64,000 nucleotides of DNA from Chloroflexota bacterium. Lineage in GTDB: Bacteria; Chloroflexota; Anaerolineae; Aggregatilineales; Phototrophicaceae. This document shows, one piece after another, positions 49,660 through 61,690 of this stretch; the first letter of the stretch is position 1; the number at the start of each line of letters is the position of its first letter. Location: NCBI GenBank assembly GCA_011523735.1, contig WTGB01000166.1:1-64000 (forward strand), read 5' to 3'. Position numbers and translations under genes: made by a program. A model generated the notes under the pieces. That model did no database searches, was not told the DNA's origin, and saw only the letters and a program-made list of their open reading frames with translations.

Positions 49660-50955
49660 CTACGATGTTCGTTTCCGTTTCAGGTCATCGGCATTGTTGT
49701 AGCGCCTGATGGAAGGATAACGCCAAGCCACCCAGGCGGTCAACAGCACGGTCGCTAAGCCGCCGCTGAAAATCGCAAATGGAGCGCCGAAAACCGCAGC
49801 GACCAAACCCGCCTCCAGTTCGCCCAATTGCGGTCCTCCCATGAAGAACATCATGTTGACCGAGACCATCCGCCCGCGCAATTCATCCGGCGTCATTAAC
49901 TGTCGGATCGTGCCGCGGATCACCATCGAGACCGTATCGCCGGCGCCGGTCAGAGCGAACATGAAGTAGGACAGCGCTAAACTGGTCGAGACCCCGAAGA
50001 TCGCAGTGGCCAAGCCGTAGACTGCCACCGCCATGAGCAGGATGACACCCTGCCGTTTCATCTCGGCCCGCAGCGACATGACGAGGCCAACGAGCAGGGC
50101 GCCGATCGGTTGCGCCGTCGCCAGCAGCCCATAACCAACTGCGCCTATACCCAAGATATCGCCTGCTACAATCGGCAGCATCGTCCGCGCGGACGAGAAG
50201 AGCGTGGCGAAGAAATCCAGCAGCATCGTACCCATGATGATGCGCGTGCCGAAAGTGAAGCGGATGCCATCGATCAGCGCTTGCAGACCTATGCCCGCGC
50301 CGTAAGTCATCTTGCCCCGATGGCGGATCAGCCAAATCGCCACGATCGCGACGAAAAACGTCACGGTATTGATGCCGTACACCAGGCCGATATTAAACTG
50401 CGCCACCAGCAGGCCCGCGACAGCTGGACCACAGATTGTTGCGATCTGAAAGATGAGCGTGTTGAGGCTGATGGCATTGCTCAGATGGCGCGGCTTGACC
50501 AAGTTCGCCACAATTGATTGCCGCGCCGGGCTATCGAGGGCGGTCGCCGCTGCCCCCAGCGCCGTCAATAGATAGATTGTTTTGACATCTATTTGGCTCG
50601 ACAAAGTGAGCAAGGTCAGAACTGCCGCGATCGCTGCCGATGCTACCCGCGTCCAGAGCATCACCCGCCTGCGATCCAGCGCATCCGCCAGGATGCCCCC
50701 AACCAGAGCGAACATGACGATGGGGATTACTCGTACCAAGCCGAGCATGCCCAAACCGAAGGCTTCCGACCCCATCTCGACCAGATTGCCCAGAATGTTA
50801 ACGGTGAAGGTCTGCCCGCGCAGCAGCTCAAAGACATGCCAGTTGATGGCGAAAAGCTGCATCTGCGAGCCGGTGGTCGATACCATTTCGCCAAGCCAAA
50901 GAAAGCGAAAATCGCGGTAGCGCAGAGCGACCATGCGCGTGAGTTGACGTGCCAT
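49660..50955 (-). CDS. MFS efflux transporter (MFS_3/EntS-like)
   Basis: YRDFRFLWLGEMVSTTGSQMQLFAINWHVFEL, GGILADALDRRRVMLWTR, SPARQSIVANLV; start likely 50955 (MARQLTRM). Confidence 0.9.
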   Translation of the reverse strand: MARQLTRMVALRYRDFRFLWLGEMVSTTGSQMQLFAINWHVFELLRGQTFTVNILGNLVEMGSEAFGLGMLGLVRVIPIVMFALVGGILADALDRRRVMLWTRVASAAIAAVLTLLTLSSQIDVKTIYLLTALGAAATALDSPARQSIVANLVKPRHLSNAISLNTLIFQIATICGPAVAGLLVAQFNIGLVYGINTVTFFVAIVAIWLIRHRGKMTYGAGIGLQALIDGIRFTFGTRIIMGTMLLDFFATLFSSARTMLPIVAGDILGIGAVGYGLLATAQPIGALLVGLVMSLRAEMKRQGVILLMAVAVYGLATAIFGVSTSLALSYFMFALTGAGDTVSMVIRGTIRQLMTPDELRGRMVSVNMMFFMGGPQLGELEAGLVAAVFGAPFAIFSGGLATVLLTAWVAWRYPSIRRYNNADDLKRKRTS

Positions 50956-51031
50956 CGCGGTCCTCAGCCGGGCGGGCTTTACAGGCGGCAACCTTAGCGC
51001 AAAGCCAAGCATGTAGCCAGATTCAATCGGC

Positions 51032-51817
51032 TCAAGCGGTCAAGCGCCGCATCCGCTCCAACAAGGACGAGGGCGCATCCGCCAGCAAACTGTTCGACTT
51101 TATCATCAGTTCTGCGTAGCGCACTGTCAGATCGCGGATGGGCAAGGATGCGGTGTAGGTCTCGATCGTCGCCCCGCGCTGATGCGCGACCGCCGCGCTG
51201 CCCTGCGCCCCGCGCAGCACGGTCAAGCGCTGGTTCTGCCGATCAATCGCCGTCAAACGCAGATACTCATCTCCGATGCGCAGCAGTTGACCAACCTGGA
51301 AGCGGGGACTGAAACCGTCCTTATCGCTGCCCGCCACATCATACACGCTGATGGTCCCGGTGTCCGCGCTTAGCGCACTGTCGCGGACCGTGTCGCCGCT
51401 ATCGCGCCAGGCTTGCATCCAGCGGTCATGCCAGCCCCAGATGCCATTGATTTCGACGGCGCGTGGCCCGCTCGCATCCAGTCGGAAGGTTACGCCCCTG
51501 GCTAAGTGCAGGATGCTGGCCGGCGTATCGGGATCCTCTGGCAGCCGCAGAAACCGATTGAGGTCCATTTCGCCGCCGGCATCGTTGATCGCGCGCAGTT
51601 CGAGCAGGTCGTCCGGCAGGATGAGCAGGCGCGGTGCAGTCCGATCAAGCGGCACGGTTCGGGATTGGAAGCGTGGACAGTATCGGCGCTGCGTCAGGGA
51701 CTCGATGAGATGGCTGGCTTCCTGCAAGCTGTGCAGCAGATCTTGATCGGAATCGGTGTCCGTCGCCGACAAGCCCAGATGCCGGCGCAGATCCTCCAAT
51801 GTTGCAATGGTGTACAT
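51032..51817 (-). CDS. Phage head-tail connector-like protein (gp6 type)
   Basis: N-terminal TIATLEDLRRHLGLSATDTDSDQDLLHSLQEASHLIESLTQRRYCPRFQSRTV is a gp6-like connector pattern. Confidence 0.7.
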   Translation of the reverse strand: MYTIATLEDLRRHLGLSATDTDSDQDLLHSLQEASHLIESLTQRRYCPRFQSRTVPLDRTAPRLLILPDDLLELRAINDAGGEMDLNRFLRLPEDPDTPASILHLARGVTFRLDASGPRAVEINGIWGWHDRWMQAWRDSGDTVRDSALSADTGTISVYDVAGSDKDGFSPRFQVGQLLRIGDEYLRLTAIDRQNQRLTVLRGAQGSAAVAHQRGATIETYTASLPIRDLTVRYAELMIKSNSLLADAPSSLLERMRRLTA

Positions 51818-51928
51818 GGTTTTCTTTTCTCCTGTGACTTTGAATTTGGGTGGCCAAACGGCGCTGACGGCTGTCCTCAGACGCCCCCCTGTGTTAAGTT
51901 AGGTGAGGCAAAGTGAAAGGCGCAGGCT

Positions 51929-52198
51929 ATGAAGATCGTCGCCATCGCCCCGGCCGAATTTGACGCGACGCTGCATCGATTGCCAGTGGCTGGCGAATTG
52001 TTGCTGCCCGGCGTGCAAGTCTTCGTCGAGGCTGACGGCAGAGCCTTCGCCTTAAAACAGGCGCTGATGCCCGCTGCCGCTTGCGGTACGGTGGTCGAGT
52101 TATGCCGTCAGGGCGAGGGCGTGGAGGTTGCGATCAGGGCGGAGCAGCAAGAGGACGGCGGCTTTTTCTTCGAGGCGTTGTGGGTGCTGGTGGGGTGA
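51929..52198 (+). CDS. Small hypothetical protein in the opposite orientation to the phage block
   Basis: 89 aa ORF in the gap between connector and capsid genes; no overlapping competitor of better quality. Confidence 0.5.
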   Translation: MKIVAIAPAEFDATLHRLPVAGELLLPGVQVFVEADGRAFALKQALMPAAACGTVVELCRQGEGVEVAIRAEQQEDGGFFFEALWVLVG

Positions 52199-52313
52199 GG
52201 GGCTTGTGATTCATTTTTATAAGTAATTGGGGCTAACTTTTCCAGTCCATCTTCTTTTATTACAGGCAGAAAATACAGAGGGCGGAGGCGCCACAGCCCC
52301 CGCCCAGTCACAG

Positions 52314-54092
52314 CTACACCGTGATATTGTACAGGCAGCTCGCCACATCGTTATCGAAGCGCACGAAAGCCAGCCGCACTGTCGCCGTCAACTGGTAGCT
52401 GTCGTAATACGACAGATAATCCACGCTGACCGCGATCTTCCGCCGGTAGCCCACATACCAGCCGGGCCGATATACGCAGACCGCCTGACCCTTGCGGTTC
52501 TGCCCGCCGCCTACCTTGCCGTCCGCCTCAGTCAGCGGCATCTCGGCGCTGACAAATACCGGTATGCCATCGACGAAGCCGATCTGCCCGGTCTGCGCCG
52601 TCGCCAGCGGGCCAGCCTTGTCCACCGTCAGAAACTCGCTCAAGCCCAGCAGTGCCGAGTATGTGCCGCTATCCACCAGCCAGGCCAAGTCTGACGGACG
52701 GGCGGCATATTTGCCCGGCATCTTGAAACGCGCCTCGCGCAGCTTGGCCAGGCTGGGCGCGCCGTTGAGATTCACAGCGTTGGCTGTCTTGTCCACCAGA
52801 GGCAGGTGCCGCAAGCCATCCAGCGCTAGGTACTTGGATGTAGCGGCTGGCGCCGCATGGTCGCTGTTGATGTTGCCGCTTCCCGCTGTCGTCCTGTCGC
52901 CATTGAGCAGTACATTGTCGATGGCATCGGCGATGGCGCGGGCCGCCTGCTCCCGATAGATATTCAGTACCGGGATGACCGCGTCTTCCACCAGTTCGCT
53001 GCTGAAGCCGACCCGCAGCGCCAGTTTCCTGGCATTCAGCGTCGCCTTGCCCGAGCCAACCTTGCTATCCGGGATCGGATTGCCAGCGCCCAACGTCAGA
53101 TGCGCCTCATCCTGGGTTTCCGGCACGTAGTACACGGTCGGGTCCGCCCCTTCAATCGGCAACTCAAAGGGATTGCTCGGCATCTCAATGCTCTGGAAAA
53201 GCGGCAAAATCGTGTTGTCTTGCCGCGCCTTGTGCCAGATCTGCTGGCTCCACAAATCCGGCACCCATTCATCGCCGAAGCCGGTCTGCGTGCTATAAGC
53301 CAGTTCATCCGCTTTTGTCGCTTTGAGCTTCGCCCGATTGACCTTGTCCGCCAGCGCGTTTGAATAGCGCTCGCTGACGCCGTGAAAACTCTTCGCCGAG
53401 CGCAGCAGCATGTATCCATGCAGCATGTCCATCGCATCCAGCGCGTCATACTCGCTGCCGACGGCGACCCGCGTAGATTTTAGAGCCTCTCTTTCGTCCG
53501 CCAATGGCAGCCGCTTCAAAGCTCGTCCTGTTTCTTCAGTCATGTCTTGTCCATTCTCCTTGCCAGATTCTTTCTTGGTGGCATCCTTACCGCTCAACCC
53601 CAGCCGCGATATGTCCAAACCCAGCGACTTGTAGGCGCTCTTAAGGGTTCGCACATCTGTCAGTCTTGGCTCTGCCGGGGTGGGCGTCAGGCTGCCTTCG
53701 ACGATGGGCCAGCTTTTGATCTGACCCTCGGCGCTGACCTCGACCAGATGCGGCAAACTGCCCGAGGACCAGCTCAAAACCCCTTGATCCACCAGCCGCT
53801 GCACCGCTCTCACATAGCGCTTGTTCAGGTCCAGTTGCGCCTCTGCCCACAGTCCTGTCTCGTCCGGGCGCAGCGTTTCGATGACGCCTATCACCGCCGC
53901 CTTCAGCGCGCCGTCCAAGCCGTGATGGTAGAGCACCGGCCGCCGCTCGTACCAATCCAAGCCGACATCGGTCTGTGGCGTGAAATACTCGCCTTGCAAA
54001 TCCCTCTGTCCTGGTTCGCCCCAGGTGATGAGGTAGCCACCGATGCGCCCGGCCGGCGCGTCAATCATCTTAACCTTCATATCTTGCATCAT
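52314..54092 (-). CDS. Fused HK97-type prohead protease and major capsid protein
   Basis: N-terminal S78-type protease region (GYLITWGEPGQRDLQGEYFTPQTD...VLYHHGLDG...GVLSWSSGSLPH) followed by HK97 capsid fold (LRVGFSSELVEDAVIPVLNIYREQAARAIADAIDNVLLNGD...). Confidence 0.88.
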   Translation of the reverse strand: MMQDMKVKMIDAPAGRIGGYLITWGEPGQRDLQGEYFTPQTDVGLDWYERRPVLYHHGLDGALKAAVIGVIETLRPDETGLWAEAQLDLNKRYVRAVQRLVDQGVLSWSSGSLPHLVEVSAEGQIKSWPIVEGSLTPTPAEPRLTDVRTLKSAYKSLGLDISRLGLSGKDATKKESGKENGQDMTEETGRALKRLPLADEREALKSTRVAVGSEYDALDAMDMLHGYMLLRSAKSFHGVSERYSNALADKVNRAKLKATKADELAYSTQTGFGDEWVPDLWSQQIWHKARQDNTILPLFQSIEMPSNPFELPIEGADPTVYYVPETQDEAHLTLGAGNPIPDSKVGSGKATLNARKLALRVGFSSELVEDAVIPVLNIYREQAARAIADAIDNVLLNGDRTTAGSGNINSDHAAPAATSKYLALDGLRHLPLVDKTANAVNLNGAPSLAKLREARFKMPGKYAARPSDLAWLVDSGTYSALLGLSEFLTVDKAGPLATAQTGQIGFVDGIPVFVSAEMPLTEADGKVGGGQNRKGQAVCVYRPGWYVGYRRKIAVSVDYLSYYDSYQLTATVRLAFVRFDNDVASCLYNITV

Positions 54093-54438
54093 CGTCCCTC
54101 CAGCGACATCGCGCAGTTTTTCTTTTTCCTTGCTGCTGCCTCAGTCCATCCACACGCGACTATCGGGTGGTGCAGGGGCGGGCAGCCATGCAACGCGACG
54201 CCTGTGATTGCTACCACCCGAAAGTGAAACCGCAACTGCGGATGTCGCGTCTTGTTAAGCGTCCGAGGGCAGAAGCGCTCAAACCATCTCAACAGCAGGC
54301 TAGCACAAATATTCTAGTCAAACGTGAACAAATGGTCGCGTATTAGAATTTTCTAACTAACTGGCTTGCTGAAGCTGTTCCAAGAAAGTATTGAGAAATC
54401 ACGGCAAAGTATATTGATGTGCAAAATATCGAAATCAT

Positions 54439-54466
54439 TGTAGGGACGACTCGGTGAGTCGCCCGC
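54439..54466 (+). repeat. Intergenic stem-loop repeat, single copy
   Basis: TGTAGGGACGACTCGGTGAGTCGCCCGC. Confidence 0.75.
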
Positions 54467-54534
54467 TTGCGCCGCCTGGCGTTCTGGTCGATTGACCATA
54501 CAATAATAAGACAAGCCAAACGCTGGATCGCGGA

Positions 54535-56735
<2,201 letters not shown>

Positions 56736-56739
<4 letters not shown>

Positions 56740-57506
56740 ACCAACTCAATCCGCACGCCCTCAGCCTCCTCTGGACCGAACCGCCTCGCCTCGCCCGCTG
56801 TCCTGAAGCTCACCGAAAACGGCGCCGCTCGCTTGCCCGCCAGATGCGCCGCCAGCGGACTATCCTCTCGATCCGGCGCCAGATAATCCAGACGATGCCC
56901 GCCCACATCAAAGCGAATCCCGCTCGCGCCAGCCGCGTCATCTGTGATTGCCTGTCCTTCTACGCCCAATACCGCCGACATGACACCGGCAAGGCGCGCC
57001 GCATCGTCTGTCGCCAGGCTGAGACTGTGGATGCCAGTCACGCCATTCGCATGAGCCGTCTCCCGCGGCAGACGCTCTTCCCGCGGCGTCACATCCTCAA
57101 TGATGAAGGGGATCAAACCCTGCCAGACACCGCCGACTTTGTTGTTAATCCAGCGTACCTCGTAGCCATCGGGACGCGCCCGCCCGCCCCCGGTTAGGTC
57201 GCCGCAATCGACGCCCAGCGCCCGAAAAGCCGCTAAATCGCTACGGATGTCGTCGGTCGCCATGCAGAAGTCGATCAAGCCGCCGCCGCGCTCATGCAGC
57301 AGCGCCCACCAGGGATGGGCCGGACTCTCTTCATAGAAGCTGAGCAGCTCGATATAGCTTCCATCGGCGAATCCGATCAGCGCGTTGTAGGAGCCGTAGG
57401 GATGTTTGCCGCCGTCGACAACGGAGAAACCCAGCCCGCGATATACGTCAACCGCCCGCGAAAGCGAATGAACCGCGATGACGATATGGTCAATGCCTGT
57501 GATCAT
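56736..57506 (-). CDS. VOC/glyoxalase-like domain protein
   Basis: MITGIDHIVIAVHSLSRAVDVYRGLGFSVVDGGKHPYGSYNALIGFADGSYIELL. Confidence 0.85.
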
Positions 57507-57533
57507 TTTCTGCTCCTCTCAAGCCAGCGGCGC

Positions 57534-58295
57534 TCAAACATAACCTCCATCCACCTTCGTAAGCAAAACCGGCTCAGCGCCATTGATGATGACGGTATGC
57601 TCGTATTGCGCTGATACGCTGCCGTCAACCGTGCGCAGCGTCCAGCCATCATCGGCGGTTTTGATGCGCCCGCGCCCGGTGTTGAGGAAGGGCTCCAGTG
57701 TCACCACCATGCCATCAGCCAGCACATCTTTATTGCGCTTGTTGTAATAATTGGGGATGGACGGCTTCTCGTGGATGTGCCGCCCGACGCCGTGCCCACC
57801 TAACTCCCGCAAGGTGCGGTAGCCTTGTTTTTTGGCGTATTTCTCCACCGCCCGTCCGATGGCATTGGCTCGCTGTCCCTGTCGCGCCATGCCAATAGCG
57901 AGGTCCAGCGCGCGCCGGGTCGCCTCGCAGAGTTTGATTTGCGCGGGCTGCGCCGGCGGGATGATGATTGTCGCCCCCGTATCGCCCCAATAATCTTCCA
58001 ATACCGCTGATACATCGACATTGAGCAGATCGCCCGCTTGAATAAAGCGATCCTTGCGCGGAATGCCATGCGCCGCTTCATCATTCAAGCTGATGCAGGT
58101 ATAGCCCGGGAAGCCATAAGCGCGGATCGGCGCCGAGACAGCGCCCATTTTGGTCATGAAGTCGCGACCGATATCATCCAGGTCCCGCGTGCTCATGCCC
58201 GCTTCGACGCTGTCCAGCATGAGCTTCAGCGTCAGCCCGCAGATCTCGCCGATGCGCTTCATGCCGCGCAGGTCTTTGTCGCTTTCGATTCGCAT
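57534..58295 (-). CDS. map: Methionine aminopeptidase, type I
   Basis: DLLNVDVSAVLEDYWGDTGAT, GGHGVGRHIHEKPSIPNY, VVTLEPFLN motifs. Confidence 0.95.
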   Translation of the reverse strand: MRIESDKDLRGMKRIGEICGLTLKLMLDSVEAGMSTRDLDDIGRDFMTKMGAVSAPIRAYGFPGYTCISLNDEAAHGIPRKDRFIQAGDLLNVDVSAVLEDYWGDTGATIIIPPAQPAQIKLCEATRRALDLAIGMARQGQRANAIGRAVEKYAKKQGYRTLRELGGHGVGRHIHEKPSIPNYYNKRNKDVLADGMVVTLEPFLNTGRGRIKTADDGWTLRTVDGSVSAQYEHTVIINGAEPVLLTKVDGGYV

Positions 58296-58420
58296 GTTTC
58301 TCGTACAAAGGACTATGCTGAACGACGAGAATAGTCCAGCTTGACATGGATTTCAACAGCGCTCTATCCAGCGCGATAAATCAGGGTGACCCGCCAGTCC
58401 TCCCGCCAAAATGCAGAAAA

Positions 58421-58489
58421 TGTAGGGGGCGACCTACTAGGTCGCCCGCCGACGGGCAAAAAAATGTAGGGGCGCCCTTGTGTCGCCCG
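58421..58489 (+). repeat. Direct pair of the intergenic stem-loop repeat
   Basis: TGTAGGGGGCGACCTACTAGGTCGCCCGCC - GACGGGCAAAAAAA - TGTAGGGGCGCCCTTGTGTCGCCCG. Confidence 0.8.
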
Positions 58490-58506
58490 AAATCTGTAAC
58501 CTTGGC

Positions 58507-59181
58507 TCAAGCCGCTGGCTCGCCCAGCCGCCGCTCTGTTCCCGCCAGCAGCCGCTGCACATTGCCCCAATGCCGCAACGGTATCATCACCGTGAGCGCC
58601 GCCGCATAGAGCAGCAATATCGGCTTCTGGAACTCAGCGCCGACCAGCAGGATCAACCATACATTTGCCACGGCAAAGCCAATCAACACGCCGAGAGAGA
58701 CATAACGCGTGCGAGCGATCACCGCGATCGCGATGACAGCCGCCACCAGTATTTGCAGAGGCTGAATCATCAGCATCGCCCCGAAGGCGGTTGCCGCGCC
58801 TTTGCCCCCGCGCACAATCAACCGGAGCTTGCCCTCTTTGATCGACGCCGTCAGCACGGTGGCGAAAAGCGACCAGTTATGCCCGACCACCACGCAAGTC
58901 GCCGATACCGATGTCGCCACGCCAATCTGCTCCGGCAACATCACATCCCGCGCCAGCCAGACCGCGAAGATGCCCTTCAACACATCGACCAATCCGGTGA
59001 AGATCGCCCAGCCTTTGCCCACAGCGCGGGCGACATTCGTCCCGCCCATATTGCCGCTGCCGACCTCGAAGATATTGACATTCCGCGCTTTGCCGACGAA
59101 ATAGGCGGTCGGGAAGGAGCCGATCAGGTAGCTGCTGACGATGATCAGAATTACTTGCGCGGCATTGTCGGCATTGAGCAT
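58507..59181 (-). CDS. plsY: Glycerol-3-phosphate acyltransferase PlsY
   Basis: SYLIGSFPTAYFVGK, GSGNMGGTNVAR, GHNWSLF, GGKGAATAFG motifs. Confidence 0.93.
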   Translation of the reverse strand: MLNADNAAQVILIIVSSYLIGSFPTAYFVGKARNVNIFEVGSGNMGGTNVARAVGKGWAIFTGLVDVLKGIFAVWLARDVMLPEQIGVATSVSATCVVVGHNWSLFATVLTASIKEGKLRLIVRGGKGAATAFGAMLMIQPLQILVAAVIAIAVIARTRYVSLGVLIGFAVANVWLILLVGAEFQKPILLLYAAALTVMIPLRHWGNVQRLLAGTERRLGEPAA

Positions 59182-59357
59182 CGTTACACCTGCTCATGGC
59201 TGCCTAGAAGGGCAGCGGACACTACAATCTGTAGCAAAATCTTACCTTAAATTGGGCAATTCAGCAACGACTCGCCCACAGGACAGGGCGGTCTGACCGT
59301 AGCAAGGCGACCGTCATTGATTTACGATGTTTCACTCTCAGGCAGAAAGGCGCAGGT

Positions 59358-60359
59358 ATGAGACCAAAACCAATCATCGCCATCGCCATGGGCGACCCGG
59401 CCGGCATCGGTCCCGAAATCATCGCCAAGGTCCTGACAGACGGCCGTCTGTACCATCGCTGCCGGCCCTTCATCATCGGCGACTTGGGGGTCATGCGGGA
59501 TACTGCCGCCTCGCTCGGTCTCTCGCTGCCATTCCACCATTTAGACGATCTTTCCGCCGCTCAATTCGAGCCGAGCGCTATCGAAGTCTTGAACCCGCCT
59601 GGCTTCACCTTGGGCGCAGTACCACCGCCCGCCGTCCACCCCAAACTGGGCGAAGCGGCCGGCCGCTACCTCGAACAAGCTTATCAACTCGGCATGCAAG
59701 GCGTCGTCGGTGGCGTGGTCATGGCGCCGATGAACAAGGAGTCCTTCCGCGCGGCCGGTTACGATTATTATGACGAATTGCAATTCCTCGGCGAGCTTAC
59801 CGGCTGCCCCGAACCATTCATTCTCGGTGCCGCTGGCCCCGTCTGGGCAGTCTCTGTGACCGAGCACATTCCCTTCAAAGACATCGTCAGTTTCATCACG
59901 CACGCTCGTGTTCATCGCTACATCCAGCATTTGCATGATGTTCTCGACAAGCTCGGATATATCGAACCGAGCATCGCCGTTGCCGCGCTCAATCCACACG
60001 GCGGCGAGGGCGGGCTCTTCGGCAGAGAGGAAATCGATGTCATTGCCCCCGCGATACAAGATGCCGTCCGCGATGATATCCGCGTCGCCGGTCCCGTGCC
60101 GGCCGATATCGTCTTCAAGCGGGCGCTGGCTGGCGATTTTGATGGCGTCGTCTGCCTCTATCACGATCAGATGAATATCGCGCGCAAGTTACAGGGACGC
60201 GGCGACATCGCCACGCTGTGGATGGGCTTGCCCGTCATCGGCGCCACCACCGCGCACGGCACTGCCTTTGACATCGCGGGGCAGGGCATCGCCGATCCCG
60301 GCAGCCTGCGCGCCGCTCTGCACTATGCGATCAAGCTGGCTCAGCCTCAGGGATTGTAA
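59358..60359 (+). CDS. pdxA: 4-hydroxythreonine-4-phosphate dehydrogenase PdxA-family protein
   Basis: AIAMGDPAGIGPEIIAK, APMNKE, ALNPHGGEGGLFGREE, YHDQMNIARKLQG, GTAFDIAGQGIAD. Confidence 0.93.
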   Translation: MRPKPIIAIAMGDPAGIGPEIIAKVLTDGRLYHRCRPFIIGDLGVMRDTAASLGLSLPFHHLDDLSAAQFEPSAIEVLNPPGFTLGAVPPPAVHPKLGEAAGRYLEQAYQLGMQGVVGGVVMAPMNKESFRAAGYDYYDELQFLGELTGCPEPFILGAAGPVWAVSVTEHIPFKDIVSFITHARVHRYIQHLHDVLDKLGYIEPSIAVAALNPHGGEGGLFGREEIDVIAPAIQDAVRDDIRVAGPVPADIVFKRALAGDFDGVVCLYHDQMNIARKLQGRGDIATLWMGLPVIGATTAHGTAFDIAGQGIADPGSLRAALHYAIKLAQPQGL

Positions 60360-61681
60360 GTTTGAATGTTGCCGGTGTTTTCGCGTCGGCGCAGGCGTTC
60401 CATCCGCGGGCTGATGTTCGCCATGATTTCGTCTTTATCCAGCGTCAGATGTTCCCGCTCGCGCATGATTATCTGTCCGTCGCAGATGACCGTCCGCACA
60501 TCGCCGGCGCGCGCGTTATATACCAGGCTGGCGGTGACGCTGTTGAGCGGAAAATGATGCGTCCCGCTCAAATCGACCAGGATGATATCCGCCAGCTTGC
60601 CAGGGGCGATATCGCCCAGGTCTTCCGCCTGCCCGTAGACACGAGCGCTCTCCTGCGTGGCGATCGTCAGCGCCTGTGCTATGGTCAAGTTCTCAGCATC
60701 GCCGGTCACTTGCTTCTGCCCCAGCGCCGTTAACCGCATCGCCTCCCACAAGTCGAGCGTGTTGTTGCTGACTGCGCCGTCCGTACCCAAACCGACGGCT
60801 ATTCCCAATGCCCGCAACTCGACTAAATTATTGAAGCCCATAGCCAGCTTGGCGTATGTCTTGGGGCAGTGCGCGATTCCCACCGGCGCTTGTGCGTCCG
60901 CCAGGATTTCGTGGTCGCTAGGTGTGGCGCCCAAGGCATGCGCTAGGATTGTCGGCACTTCAAAGATGCCGCAGACATTTAAGACTTCAATCGGCGTCTG
61001 ACCTCGTCGGCTTAAGCTCGCCCTCGTCTGTTCCCGCGTCTCCGCCACATGGATATGGATGCCGCTGCCAATCTCATCGGCTTTTTTCGCGCTGGCTCTC
61101 AGAAACTCGTCGTCACAGGTGTAAGGCGCGTGCGGTCCCAATATCGTGCGGATCCGGCCGCCGGCAGCGCCATCCCAACGCTGGGCAAAGCCCGCCGTCT
61201 CGTCGATCTGCCCCAAGCCATTCGCGCCGAACATCGCTTGGGATAGCAAAGCCCGCGTCCCCGCCTTTTCCACGCCCCGCGCGGCGTAATCCATGTGCCA
61301 GTAATGATCGCTTACCGCGGTGATGCCCGCTTCGATCATCTCGAGCAGACCGAGCTGCATACCCCAATAAACATCTTCCGGCTCCAGATTGGCTTCCAGC
61401 TGCCAGATATAATCGTTGAACCAAGTTTCCAGGTTGACATCCTCGCCCATGCCGCGCCACAGCACCATCGCCACGTGAGCATGACTGTTGATGAAACCGG
61501 GCAAGGCCGCTTGACCATCCGCGTCAATGACCTTTTTTGCCCCGGAGGGATCGATTGTCCCGGTCGGTTCAATGGCGTTGATGCGATTTCCGCTAATTCC
61601 GATGTCATGATCGGCGAGGATGCTGGCGCGCTCGTCACGAAGCTGCAAGACATTGACGCGGCGTATCAGCAGGTCAGTCAT
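60347..61681 (-). CDS. Amidohydrolase, S-adenosylhomocysteine deaminase/TrzA-type
   Basis: GFINSHAHVAMVLWRGMGED, HIHVAETREQ, GLGTDGAVSNNTLDLWEAMR, GKLADIILVDL. Confidence 0.92.
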   Translation of the reverse strand: MTDLLIRRVNVLQLRDERASILADHDIGISGNRINAIEPTGTIDPSGAKKVIDADGQAALPGFINSHAHVAMVLWRGMGEDVNLETWFNDYIWQLEANLEPEDVYWGMQLGLLEMIEAGITAVSDHYWHMDYAARGVEKAGTRALLSQAMFGANGLGQIDETAGFAQRWDGAAGGRIRTILGPHAPYTCDDEFLRASAKKADEIGSGIHIHVAETREQTRASLSRRGQTPIEVLNVCGIFEVPTILAHALGATPSDHEILADAQAPVGIAHCPKTYAKLAMGFNNLVELRALGIAVGLGTDGAVSNNTLDLWEAMRLTALGQKQVTGDAENLTIAQALTIATQESARVYGQAEDLGDIAPGKLADIILVDLSGTHHFPLNSVTASLVYNARAGDVRTVICDGQIIMREREHLTLDKDEIMANISPRMERLRRRENTGNIQTYNP

Positions 61682-61690
61682 AGGACGGTC

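Noticed and set aside
44891-54092. tRNA-Leu as attachment site of an integrated prophage
   Set aside because: No integrase and no visible duplicated tRNA 3' end near 54 kb, so integration at this tRNA cannot be supported from the sequence.
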